A stretch of DNA of 14,081 nt, from NCBI GenBank assembly GCA_964396185.1, contig CAYNEI010000058.1, positions 1 to 14,081 on the forward strand. Reading direction: 5' to 3'. Below the pieces are notes generated by a model. The model was given only the letters and a program-made list of their open reading frames with translations. It did no database searches and had not been told where the DNA came from. Every line of letters begins with the position of its first letter. The first letter of the stretch is position 1. The translations under genes were made by a program, and so were the position numbers. This document shows, in pieces, positions 1 through 7,505 of this stretch. This stretch comes from CAYNEI01 sp964396185 (GTDB taxonomy: Archaea; Thermoplasmatota; SW-10-69-26).

Positions 1-14
1 CTCTTGGTCCGCCG

Positions 15-1142
15 ATGTTCGACGTCGAGGACAACCTGTTCCTCCTCGCTGGGCCCGTCAAGCTGCATCCCCGGGTGCAGCGCGCCATGGCACAACCGGC
101 CCATGCGCACCGGTCCCCGGAGTTCACCGAGGTCAACCGAGAGCTCTTCGAGACGCTCCAGGCCGTCTACCAGACCGACGACCCGGTGCTCACCATCGCC
201 GGGTCCGGGACGGCGGCCATGGACGCCAGCGCCGGCTCGCTCCTCGACCCGGAAGACACTGCGGTCGTGCTCGACAACGGCAAGTTCGGCAACCGCATGG
301 CCCAGCTCGCCCAGCGCTACGCTGGCGAGGTCCGCGTGGTGGAGGCCGACTGGGGCCAGCCGTGCGACCTGGATGAAATCCAGGCGGCCCTCGACGGGGC
401 GAACGCGTTGCTGTTCACCCACAACGAGACCAGCACTGGCTTCACCCACCCCATCGAGGAGCTGACCAAGCTCGCCCACGAGCAGGACGCGGTCGTCATC
501 GCGGATTGCATCACGAGCCTGGGCGGCGTCGACGTGCCCGTAGGCGATCTCGGGATCGACGCGTGTATCACGGGCAGCCAGAAGGCCCTGGGCGCGCCGG
601 CTGGCCTGGCTTTCGTGAGCCTTTCCCAGCGCGCCCGCGACCGTCTCCACGACCACCCGAGCTTCTACCTCGATCTCCCCAAGTACGTCAAGAAGTGGGA
701 GGGCCACCAAACACCATACACGGCGGCCACGCATCTGCACCTGGCCACGCTCGAAGCGCTCAAGCTCATCCTGGACGAGGGCCTCGAGGCCCGCTTCGCC
801 CGGGTCCGCGCCACCGCCGATGCCACGCGCGCAGCCGCGCGAGCCATGAACCTGGAGCTCTTCGCCCACCCCGACCACCGCTCGGACACCGTCACCGCCA
901 TCCGGATGCCCGATGGCCTCTCGGACGCGGACTTCCGCGGCGGGTTGAAGGAGATGGGCATCGTGGTCGCCGGGGGCCAAGCCCACGTCAAGGGGAAGAT
1001 CTTCCGCATCGGCCATCTGGGCCAGATCGACGTGCGGGACATCGCTGGTTTCTTCACGAACATGGAGCTTCTGCTCGACCGTCTCGGCCACAAGGTCGAC
1101 CACGGTGCAGCGACCGCGGCCATCGCTGGGACCCTCAGGTGA
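15..1142 (+). CDS. Class V PLP aminotransferase (alanine-glyoxylate / serine-pyruvate type)
   Basis: This is a 375-residue cytoplasmic aminotransferase of the class V (fold type I) family, which moves an amino group between an amino acid such as alanine or serine and an oxo-acid such as glyoxylate or pyruvate. Visible family marks are the N-terminal FLLAGPVKLHPRV segment, the phosphate-binding AGSGTAAM at about residues 62-69, Asp164 in ADCITSLGG (pairs with the pyridine nitrogen), and the Schiff-base Lys190 in TGSQKALGAPAG. The length fits the family. The frame is open to the left edge, but the AGPV motif lies at the usual distance from this ATG, so the gene looks complete. It ends 6 bases before alaS, and its stop codon is part of the alaS ribosome-binding site, so the two are probably co-transcribed. 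The exact substrates cannot be told from sequence. Confidence 0.9.
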   Translation: MFDVEDNLFLLAGPVKLHPRVQRAMAQPAHAHRSPEFTEVNRELFETLQAVYQTDDPVLTIAGSGTAAMDASAGSLLDPEDTAVVLDNGKFGNRMAQLAQRYAGEVRVVEADWGQPCDLDEIQAALDGANALLFTHNETSTGFTHPIEELTKLAHEQDAVVIADCITSLGGVDVPVGDLGIDACITGSQKALGAPAGLAFVSLSQRARDRLHDHPSFYLDLPKYVKKWEGHQTPYTAATHLHLATLEALKLILDEGLEARFARVRATADATRAAARAMNLELFAHPDHRSDTVTAIRMPDGLSDADFRGGLKEMGIVVAGGQAHVKGKIFRIGHLGQIDVRDIAGFFTNMELLLDRLGHKVDHGAATAAIAGTLR

Positions 1143-1148
1143 GCATGG

Positions 1149-4111
1149 ATGGACCTCGCCGACGAGTACCAGCTCGCGTTCTTCGACGAGCAAGGCTTCA
1201 CGCGTAAGCAGTGCACGGGTTGCTCGCTCTACTTCTGGACGCTCGATCCGGAGATGGAGCGCTGTGGGGATCCTCCCTGCGTCGAGTACAGTTTCATCGG
1301 CTCGCCCATGACGGCCAAGCGCTTCGATCTGGCCGAGATGCGCGAGCGCTACCTCAGCTACCTGGAGAGCCACGGCCACGCCCGGGTTCGACCCCAGCCC
1401 ACCGTGGCGCGCTGGCGCGACGACATCTACCTCAACATCGCCAGCATCTCGAACTACCAACCCCACGTCACCGGGGGCCTGACCCCACCGCCTGCCAACC
1501 CGTTGGCGGTCAGCCAGCCCTGCATCCGGTTGAACGACGTGGACTCGGTGGGTCGCAGCGGCCGGCATCTCACCACGTTCGAGATGATGGCCCACCACTG
1601 CTTCAACTACCCTGAAGGCCATCCCTTCGTGCGGGAGACCGATGGTGAGCTCTACTTCAAGGAGCGCACCGTGGAGCTCTGCCACGGGTTCCTGGAGGCC
1701 CTTGAGGTCGACCCGGCCACCGTGACGTACAAGGAGAACCCGTGGGCCGGCGGCGGCAACGCTGGCCCGGCCTTCGAGGTGCTCACCCACGGGCTCGAGG
1801 TGGCCACGCTGGTCTTCATGCAATGGGAGGCCGACCCCAGCGGGCCGATCCAGGTCAAGGGGGACAGCTATCGCCCCATGGACATGCAGATCGTGGACAC
1901 GGGCTACGGGCTCGAGCGGTTCGTCTGGGCCAGCCAGGGCACGCCCACGATCTACGAGGCGGTGCTCCCGGAGACCGTGGACTTCCTGGTCAAGGAAGCG
2001 GGCACTGATGTGCGCGAGGACCCGGAGCTCGCCCGCATCCTGGCCGAGCATGCCAAGCTGTCCTGCGTGCTCGACGTGGACACGGGACAGAAGCTCTACA
2101 ACCTGCGCGCCGAGGTGGCAAACCGCTTGGGCGAGCGAGGCATCCAGATCACAGCCGAGGAGCTCGGCGAGAAGCTCGGGCCCCTGGAGGCCCTCTACGC
2201 CGTGGCCGACCACACCCGCTGTCTGGCCTTCATGCTCGGCGATGGGATCGTGCCCAGCAACGTGCGTGCTGGCTACCTGGCTCGGCTGCTTGCGCGCAAG
2301 AGCCTTCGGTTGCTCGATGAGGCCGGCGTCGAGGTCCCGCTCTTCGACGTGGTCGAGACGCACCTGGAGGCCCTGCGCGACGACTTCCCCCACCTCTGGC
2401 GGGCCAGGGACACGATCCAGGAGATGCTCGAGCTCGAGACCGAGCGGTTCGACGAGACCCTGGCGCGTGGCCGCCGGCTCGTCCAGCGCGAGGTCCAGGG
2501 CATGGGCGAGGGTGAGCGGTTGCCCACCGAGCGCCTGGTGGAGCTCTACGACAGCCACGGCATGCCCCCGGAGATCGTGCGCGACGTCGCCGAGGACGCC
2601 GGCGTGGAGCTCGAGATCCCGGACGACTTCTACGCCCAGGTCGCCGGGCGCCACGACCACGAGACCATCGAGCAGGCCGCGGCCCAAGAGGCGCCACCGG
2701 ACCTGCCAGCCACGAAGCGGCTCTACTACGATGATGCCCTTGCGCGCGAGTTCACCGCCACGGTGCTCTGGTGCAGCCAGGAGCCTGACGAGCAGGGCTG
2801 TTACGGTGTCATCCTGGACCAGACCTGCTTCTACCCCGAGGGCGGCGGTCANNNNNNNNNNNNNNNNNNNNNNNNNNNNNNNNNNNNNNNNNNNNNNNNN
2901 NNNNNNNNNNNNNNNNNNNNNNNNNNNNNNNNNNNNNNNNNNNNNNNNNNNGCTGTTACGGTGTCATCCTGGACCAGACCTGCTTCTACCCCGAGGGCGG
3001 CGGTCAGCCCGCCGACCGCGGGTTCCTGTTCGTACGGGACAAGGCCCACGAGGTCCGCGACACCCGGCCATGGGGTGATCTCGTGGTCCACCACGTCGAC
3101 GCCCCGGTCAAGGTGGGTGAGACCGTTCGTGGCCAGCTGGACTGGGGACGGCGCCAGGCGCTCACCCGCAACCACACGGCAACGCACCTCATCGGCGGAG
3201 CAGCGCGCTCCGTGCTCGGCGAGCACATCTGGCAGTCCGGGGCCCAGAAGGGCACGGATCGCTCCCGCATCGATCTGACCCACTACCAGCGCATCGATGA
3301 CGAGGAGCTCCGCGAGATCGAGAGCCTGGCCAACATGATCGTGCTCGAGGGTCGCCCGGTGGAGAAGGTCTGGCTCGATCGAGCCACGGCCGAGCAGAAG
3401 TACGGCTTCGTGCTCTACCAGGGTGGCGTCCCCGCAGGCGACGAGATCCGGGTCGTTCGCATCCCCGAGTTCGACGTCCAAGCCTGCGCGGGCACCCACG
3501 TAGGGACCACGGGCGAGCTTGGCCTGGTCAAGATCTTCCGCACCGAGCGGGTCCAAGACGGCGTGGAGCGCATCGAGTTCGCCGCGGGCATGGCCGCCGT
3601 CAACGAGATCCAGGCCAGAGAGGACATCCTCAACGCCGCAGCCGAGGTCTTCGAGGTGCCCGCCGAGGAGCTCCCGAAGACAAGCCAGCGCTTCTTCGAC
3701 GAGTGGAAGCGGTACAAGAAGGAGGCCGAGGAGCTCAGAGCCAACGTCGCCATCGCGCGCCTGGCCAGCCTACGCGACGAGGCCGAGCGCGTGGGCGGCG
3801 CCGAGATCGTCGCCGCCCGGGTGGACGTGGACCTTGACGACCTGGTCAAGGCCGCAGGCGACCTGATCGAAGGCGGCGGCGTCGTGGCCATCGTGGCAGG
3901 CGTCCACGAGGGCAAGGCCGGCATCGTGGCAGCCCGCTCCAGCGACCTGGACCTCGACGCCCGCGAGATCGCGCAAGCCGGCGGACAGGCCCTGGGCGGA
4001 GGCGGTGGGGGGACCCCTGAGCTGGCACGCGCGGGCGGGCCCAAAGCCTCCGCGGTGGACGAGGCGCTGGAGGCAGCTGAACAAGCCGCCAGGGACGCGC
4101 TTACAGGGTAG
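1149..4111 (+). CDS. alaS: Alanyl-tRNA synthetase, archaeal type (interrupted by an assembly gap)
   Basis: AlaRS charges tRNA-Ala with alanine and clears mischarged Ser and Gly. The N-terminus has the archaeal Cys cluster (C22, C25, C39, C44, with YFWTLDPE between). The class II core includes motif 2 near GRHLTTFEMM (138-147) and motif 3 GYGLER (252-257). The editing domain has HTATH (624-628) and CAGTH (728-732), giving the four zinc-site residues. The C-terminal domain has the Gly-rich GGGGGGTPE stretch. Editing-domain residue numbers assume the gap repair: deleting 155 bases (100 N plus one of the two 55-base copies) joins the frames exactly, for 936 codons including the stop and 935 residues, a normal archaeal length. 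As deposited, the frame breaks after the N run. The start is the ATG at 1149, with AGGTGA at 1137-1142 ahead of it; the ATG at 1145 is out of frame. Confidence 0.95.
2797..3006. repeat. 55-base direct duplication flanking the N run
   Basis: Positions 2797-2851 and 2952-3006 are identical over 55 bases, starting GCTGTTACGGTG and ending GGCGGCGGTCA, and encode the start of the FYPEGGGQP segment of AlaRS. The first copy ends exactly where the N run begins, and the second begins exactly where it ends. A shared end of this length is what two de Bruijn graph contigs built with k = 55 would show. Collapsing the copies restores the alaS frame, which a real tandem repeat would not be expected to do. 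Confidence 0.9.
2852..2951. other. Assembly gap of 100 N inside alaS
   Basis: There are exactly 100 unknown bases, the conventional size for a scaffold gap of unknown length. The bases on both sides are copies of one another, so the true gap length is probably zero or negative: the two contigs overlap. Nothing should be inferred about biology from the break in the reading frame here. Confidence 0.97.
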
Positions 4112-4166
4112 CTCACGGCGTCGTCGATGCAACAGGTTCTTGCCAGCAACCCCCGTTGGCCGCGCT

Positions 4167-4619
4167 GTGACCCTCCACGACCCCCTAGACACCTTCCGCC
4201 AGGGCCCCGAGGGGGAACTGGACGACCAGATCGCTGAGCGCGGCGAGCAGCTGACCGAGCTCTGGGCCCGGGGAGGCGAGCCGATCGCCCAGACGGACGC
4301 CGCGGTCTGGCTCGTCAGCGACGAGACGACGTGGCGGATCCCGCGCGACGATCTACGCTTGGTCGGGGCCACCCGCTCGACGGACATCAGCCAGCTGCGC
4401 TGGGGCTTGGCCTTCTACTTAGGCGCGCTCCCCTTGGCGCTGTTCGGTCAGCTCATCCTCGCGCTGGCTGCCGCGCTGGTCGGCGGTGGCTTGGTCATGC
4501 GAGGCTACCTCCAGCGAGCCGTGGTCCTGATCGTGGAGGATGACCGGGTTCCACCCTTCGTGGTGCCCCACAAGAAATGGCGCCAGGTGAAAGCCTCGCT
4601 GGATGATTGGAGAACGTGA
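4167..4619 (+). CDS. Small membrane protein of unknown function
   Basis: I do not recognise this family. From the GTG at 4167 it would be 150 residues: a soluble, acidic N-terminal part of about 78 residues, a hydrophobic stretch at about 79-112 long enough for one long or two short membrane helices, then a basic and aromatic tail (HKKWRQVKASLDDW). It lies 55 bases after alaS on the same strand and may be read from the same transcript. The start is uncertain: there is no clear Shine-Dalgarno site, a TTG at 4140 is also possible, and the frame is open further upstream inside alaS, where it is only a shadow. The TM hairpin and Arg/Lys tail suggest a membrane-anchored accessory protein, but no role can be assigned. 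Confidence 0.6.
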   Translation: MTLHDPLDTFRQGPEGELDDQIAERGEQLTELWARGGEPIAQTDAAVWLVSDETTWRIPRDDLRLVGATRSTDISQLRWGLAFYLGALPLALFGQLILALAAALVGGGLVMRGYLQRAVVLIVEDDRVPPFVVPHKKWRQVKASLDDWRT

Positions 4620-4627
4620 AAGGGCCA

Positions 4628-4646
4628 CCGGGCCGAACAGGCCCGG
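4628..4646 (+). terminator. Hairpin after the alaS-side transcription unit
   Basis: A 7-base perfect stem (CCGGGCC at 4628-4634, GGCCCGG at 4640-4646) encloses a GAACA loop, 8 bases after the stop of the small membrane protein gene. No T run follows, so it may be a transcript-end stabiliser rather than a classical terminator. Confidence 0.35.
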
Positions 4647-4730
4647 CGGTGGACGATGCGATGCCGGCAACGCGCCAGCGACACACCCAGAGGGCTAGTG
4701 CTGGAGAAGCCCCAGGCTAGAACCGGATCG

Positions 4731-4758
4731 CGCGCCCGGGCCACGAGGCCCGGGCGTG
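4731..4758 (-). terminator. Strong hairpin after the L12/P1 gene
   Basis: A 10-base perfect GC stem (4733-4742 with 4747-4756) closes on an ACGA loop and can be extended by a G-T and a C-G pair. It begins 10 bases downstream of the L12 stop codon. A second, imperfect hairpin lies at 4695-4720 (CTAG/CTGG arms with CCAG/CTAG). The two converging operons meet here, so the spacer probably ends transcription from both sides. There is no clear T-rich tract. Confidence 0.45.
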
Positions 4759-4768
4759 CACCGTTGAC

Positions 4769-5083
4769 TTAGCCGAAGAGCGCACCGAGGCCGGCAGCGG
4801 CGTCCTCCTCGGACACCTCTTCCTCCTCTTCCTCTTCCTCTTCCTCGGCTTCCTCCTCAGCCTCAGCCGCGGGAGCGGCGGAGGCGGCGGGGGCAGCAGC
4901 GGCAGAGAAGGCGGCGGACTCGATCGCAGCCTCGACGTCTACGCCATCGAGGGCGGAGACCAGGGCCTTGACGCGAGCCTCATCGGCATCGACGCCTGCG
5001 GCTTCGAGGATGTTCGCGATACCGTCTTCGTCGATGTCCTTTCCGGCGGCGTGCAGCAGCAGCGCGCTGTAGACGTACTCCAT
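4769..5083 (-). CDS. rpl12: Ribosomal stalk protein L12 / P1, archaeal type
   Basis: This 104-residue protein forms the flexible stalk of the large ribosomal subunit, where dimers bind P0 and recruit translation GTPases. It starts MEYVYSALLLHAAGK, the usual archaeal P1 N-terminus; residues to about 60 form the dimer and P0-binding helices. An Ala-rich hinge follows, then an almost unbroken run of Glu, and the conserved factor-binding end GLGALFG. It is the last gene of the L1-L10-L12 operon, 30 bases after L10, with a good GGAGG site 8 bases before its ATG. The operon ends in a strong hairpin. Confidence 0.97.
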   Translation of the reverse strand: MEYVYSALLLHAAGKDIDEDGIANILEAAGVDADEARVKALVSALDGVDVEAAIESAAFSAAAAPAASAAPAAEAEEEAEEEEEEEEEEVSEEDAAAGLGALFG

Positions 5084-5091
5084 TTTCAGTT

Positions 5092-5096
5092 CCTCC
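5092..5096 (-). promoter_or_regulatory. Shine-Dalgarno site of L12/P1
   Basis: GGAGG on the minus strand lies 8 bases upstream of the ATG at 5083. A strong own ribosome-binding site for the last gene fits the need for several P1 copies per P0. Confidence 0.7.
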
Positions 5097-5113
5097 AGTG
5101 ATTCAGTTGATCG

Positions 5114-6280
5114 TCATTCGTCTGGCTTGGCCGGTTCCTCGGCCTCGCCGTCGTCGGTCGTCTCTTCCTCGTCGGCCTCGGCGTCCTCCGCTTCGGCTTC
5201 CTCAGCCTCGTCAGCTTCGGCCTCTTTAGCGTCCGCCTCGTCGGCCTCGGCTTCGTCAGCTTCAGCCTCTTCAGCGTCCGCCTCGTCGGCCTCGGCTTCG
5301 TCGGCGTCAGCCTCGTCAGCTTCAGCCTCTTCAGCGTCAGCCGGTTCGTCCTCGCTCTCCTCGCTCTTCTCGCTCTCCTCGGTCTCCGGCTTCGAGGCCG
5401 GCTCGGCGGGAGCGCCGGGCTCGTACCCGACGGAATCCGCGAGGCCAGCGGCGTGCGCGTGGCCTCGGGCGAGGATCTCGTCCACGATGCTGGGTTCGAG
5501 GATCGCTGCCTCGAGGGCCAACGCGCGGGCCTCTCGGACCGCCTTCCCGATGGTCATGGGGAGCGTGGACGCGGTGGGGAAGCCAACCTCGATGGCCAGC
5601 GCCTGGGCGCGGGCGTGCGCGTTGACGAGGTCGCCCAGGATGGCGTCCTGGTCGATGTCCAAGGCCTCGCGGTCGAAGACCGTGCCGTCCTCCCAGACCG
5701 CCTTGAGGTCCAACCCCACGATCATGGGGTGGATCTCGAGGCGCGTGAGCGCACTGGCGAGGTCTGCCGAGATGGGCTCGCCTTGCTCGACGACGGTGCT
5801 GGTCTTCGCGATGATGACCTTGCCGCCCTCGATCTTGGCTGGGAGACCAGCCTTCTGCAGGTCGCCGACCACGGGGCCGGGAGCGAACGGGGTGTCACCC
5901 TTCTCGACCACGATGTTCTTGGGCGCCAGGTCCCCAGGCTTGGCTGGGGCGTTGGCCTTGGAGCCCTCGATGGTCTTGAAGAGCGTGAATGGGTTGGTAT
6001 CGGTGAGGATGATGGCGATCTGGCCCTCGATGTGGTCCTCGAGCTCGTCGATGTTCTCGAGATCGCCGTCGAGCTCCTCCAGCGCGAGCATGAGCAGACT
6101 GTTCTTGGACACGCGGATGGTGGCCGAGTCGCGGACCTTCCCGCGGATGTCCTGGAACTGCTTGCTGGGCAGCTTGTCGACCTGGGCGACGCCCACGACC
6201 GGGCTCTCCTTGAGCAGCTTGGTGAGCTGGCGGACCTCTTGGCGTTTCCATGGAGCGACGCGTGCCTCGTACTTGGCCAT
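5114..6280 (-). CDS. rpl10: Ribosomal protein L10 / P0 with long acidic repeat tail
   Basis: P0 anchors the stalk: its N-terminal domain binds 23S rRNA with L11, and its C-terminal helices carry P1 dimers. The body (1 to about 283) is typical of archaeal P0: MAKYEARVAPWKRQEV, the RVSKNSLL segment, the inserted domain around PFAPGPVVGDLQKAGLPAKI (121-140), and the long helical P1-binding part. The tail from about 285 is built of Glu-Ala-Asp repeats, makes the protein 388 residues (longer than usual), and ends AEEPAKPDE with no GLGALFG-like motif. No such motif appears in other frames nearby, so a simple frameshift does not explain the loss. I chose the ATG at 6280 because GAGGTG lies just ahead of it; the GTG at 6289 is part of that site. 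The gene sits between L1 and L12. Confidence 0.95.
   Translation of the reverse strand: MAKYEARVAPWKRQEVRQLTKLLKESPVVGVAQVDKLPSKQFQDIRGKVRDSATIRVSKNSLLMLALEELDGDLENIDELEDHIEGQIAIILTDTNPFTLFKTIEGSKANAPAKPGDLAPKNIVVEKGDTPFAPGPVVGDLQKAGLPAKIEGGKVIIAKTSTVVEQGEPISADLASALTRLEIHPMIVGLDLKAVWEDGTVFDREALDIDQDAILGDLVNAHARAQALAIEVGFPTASTLPMTIGKAVREARALALEAAILEPSIVDEILARGHAHAAGLADSVGYEPGAPAEPASKPETEESEKSEESEDEPADAEEAEADEADADEAEADEADAEEAEADEAEADEADAKEAEADEAEEAEAEDAEADEEETTDDGEAEEPAKPDE
5211..5340 (-). repeat. Coding tandem repeat in the P0 acidic tail
   Basis: Two adjacent 45-base units (5211-5255 and 5256-5300) differ at only a few bases. After a 15-base spacer, a partial third unit (5316-5340) follows. 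They encode 15-residue blocks of the pattern EADEADAxEAEADEA. The similarity at the DNA level points to recent expansion by slippage or unequal exchange. Confidence 0.8.
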
Positions 6281-6287
6281 CGTGGAC

Positions 6288-6293
6288 ACCTCA
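6288..6293 (-). promoter_or_regulatory. Shine-Dalgarno site of L10 overlapping the L1 stop
   Basis: On the minus strand GAGGTG lies 7 bases before the ATG at 6280, and its first bases are the TGA stop of L1. This decides the L10 start and suggests translational coupling of L1 and L10. Confidence 0.65.
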
Positions 6294-6944
6294 CAGGATC
6301 TTCACGGACGGCCCCATCGTCGTGCTGATGTAGACCGAGTGCAGGTTGTTCTCGTGGCGCTCGAGCCCCATCGTGATCCGACGAAGCAGCGCCCGGATGT
6401 TCTCCGCGAGCTCCTCGGGGCTGTGGTCCTCGGTGCCGGCGGGCAGGTGGAAGGTCATGTTATCTTTGGATCGGGCGCGCACGGTTCGTCGCAGGCTATC
6501 GATCTGATCGCTGGGATCCGAGCCCGGCTGCACCGGGGTCGGCATCTTGCCGCGGGGACCGAGCACGACACCGAGGGTGCGCCCGATGGTGGGCATGAGG
6601 GGTGCCTCTGCGAGGAAGAAGCTCATCTCCTCGGCCAGGGCCTTGGCTTGCTCCTTGTCGTCGGCCAGGTCCTCGAGCTCCTCGGGGCTGATGATGGCGT
6701 CAGCGACGTCGCCGACCTTGACAGCCATCTCGCCCGTGCAGAAGAGCCCGACCTTGACCTCCCTGCCTCGCCCGTTGGGGAGCAGGACCTCCGTGTCCAC
6801 GCGGTTCTCGGGGTTCGAGAGGTCCACGTCGCGGAGGTTGATCGCCAGGTCGATGGACTGGGAGAAGTTGCGGCCCTTGCCTCCTTCGAGGGCCTCTTGC
6901 ACGGCCCGGAGGATATCGTCGTACTCGACCAAATGGATCACCAT
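6291..6944 (-). CDS. rpl1: Ribosomal protein L1, archaeal type
   Basis: L1 binds 23S rRNA at the E-site stalk and, in archaea, often also its own mRNA. The 217-residue protein has the expected features: RNFSQSIDLAINLRDVDL (25-42), VLLPNGRGREVKV (53-65), the L1 signature GRTLGVVLGPRGKMP (121-135), and the end STTMGPSVKIL. It is the first gene of the minus-strand stalk operon and ends 10 bases before the L10 start. No convincing Shine-Dalgarno site precedes its ATG. In the leader, a GC-rich palindrome (GGCCCCGTGGGGCC, 6958-6971) could form a hairpin. The L11 gene, often placed just upstream in archaea, is absent from this window. Confidence 0.96.
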   Translation of the reverse strand: MVIHLVEYDDILRAVQEALEGGKGRNFSQSIDLAINLRDVDLSNPENRVDTEVLLPNGRGREVKVGLFCTGEMAVKVGDVADAIISPEELEDLADDKEQAKALAEEMSFFLAEAPLMPTIGRTLGVVLGPRGKMPTPVQPGSDPSDQIDSLRRTVRARSKDNMTFHLPAGTEDHSPEELAENIRALLRRITMGLERHENNLHSVYISTTMGPSVKIL

Positions 6945-7002
6945 GCGCAGTCCAATCGGCCCCGTGGGGCCTCCTGCGTCGGCGCGGCTATACAGGGGGT
7001 CC

Positions 7003-7010
7003 TATTTGAA
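7003..7010 (-). promoter_or_regulatory. TATA-like box of the L1-L10-L12 operon
   Basis: The minus strand reads TTCAAATA here, close to the archaeal TATA consensus, with a purine-rich GAGAAGC just upstream that could serve as the TFB element. Transcription would start near 6981, giving a leader of about 35-40 bases that holds the GC-rich palindrome. Confidence 0.5.
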
Positions 7011-7023
7011 GCTTCTCCAGGCG

Positions 7024-7081
7024 GGAACGTGCGATTTCCTGTCCTCACACAGGAACGTGCGATTTCCACCGTGCGATGTGG
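7024..7081 (-). repeat. Three ATCGCACG boxes upstream of the ribosomal promoter
   Basis: GGAACGTGCGATTTCC occurs twice without change (7024-7039 and 7052-7067, period 28). A third copy of the core CGTGCGAT is at 7070-7077, 14 bases after the second. On the minus strand these are three ATCGCACG cores in the same direction, all upstream of the TATA-like box. Each full copy has GGAA/TTCC ends facing each other, and the sequence between the copies forms a 7-base inverted repeat (TTCCTGT at 7036-7042, ACAGGAA at 7049-7055). The arrangement looks like protein-binding sites. Confidence 0.6.
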
Positions 7082-7109
7082 ATGTGCAAGGGCGCGCTCT
7101 TAGCCGAAC

Positions 7110-7394
7110 TTAGCCCTCGGCCCTGCGCCGGACGATGTCGGCACCCTCGACGACCGGGCGTACCTCGGCCGTGCCTAACTCCATGATCGGTGCCATGAGC
7201 GCCTCGACGGCCTCGACGTCCTGGGCCTCCACCAAGAGGAACACGGTGTGGGCCGGCGCATCGACCCAGCTGCCCACGACCTTGGCCCCGCTGGAGCCGT
7301 CGTGACCGAGCACCTCCTTGTAGCGCTTCGCGCGGTCGGGGTGGTCGTAGGCACAGTGGTCGACATCGTGGCGGTGCGTGATGTGGATGAGCAT
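7110..7394 (-). CDS. Small DUF3303-like protein
   Basis: This is a 94-residue soluble protein starting MLIHITHRHDVDHCAYDHPD at the ATG at 7394. The second half, with VVGSWVDAPAHTVFLLVEA, a helix (QDVEAVEALMAPIM), and a final strand TAEVRPVVE, follows the pattern of the small dimeric alpha-beta barrel family DUF3303, whose function is not known. The N-terminus is rich in His, with one Cys, and might bind a metal; this is inference. A longer frame runs upstream to 7790, but it crosses the divergent promoter and the opposite-strand gene, and its extra residues look non-coding. The gene ends just upstream of the ATCGCACG boxes of the L1 operon and may be a separate transcript. No strong ribosome-binding site is seen. 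Confidence 0.7.
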   Translation of the reverse strand: MLIHITHRHDVDHCAYDHPDRAKRYKEVLGHDGSSGAKVVGSWVDAPAHTVFLLVEAQDVEAVEALMAPIMELGTAEVRPVVEGADIVRRRAEG

Positions 7395-7505
7395 CGTTGA
7401 TCCTACCAGTCGTCTTCGGGACAACGAGTAGATAGAGGCTCCGGGCGGCAGGCGGCCTCGCAGCGGCCTCAACGGTGGGGTTGTTCGACCCCCGTTCTCC
7501 CCCTT

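Noticed and set aside
1149..3278. A real frameshift or pseudogene in alaS
   Set aside because: The frame break coincides with the N run, and collapsing the duplicated 55 bases restores an intact gene with all catalytic and editing motifs.
4005..4166. Upstream extension of the small membrane protein into alaS
   Set aside because: The overlapping part is a shadow of the alaS C-terminus, with Arg-rich composition.
7024..7081. Short CRISPR-like array
   Set aside because: There are only two full 16-base repeats with a 12-base spacer and one partial copy, far below CRISPR repeat and spacer sizes, and no cas genes are present.
5127..7103. A 658-codon open frame on the plus strand, opposite L10 and L1
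   Set aside because: It is antisense to two certain ribosomal protein genes. Its first part is only Ser/Ala repeats, mirroring the acidic repeat of P0. High GC content and low-complexity coding produce such frames.
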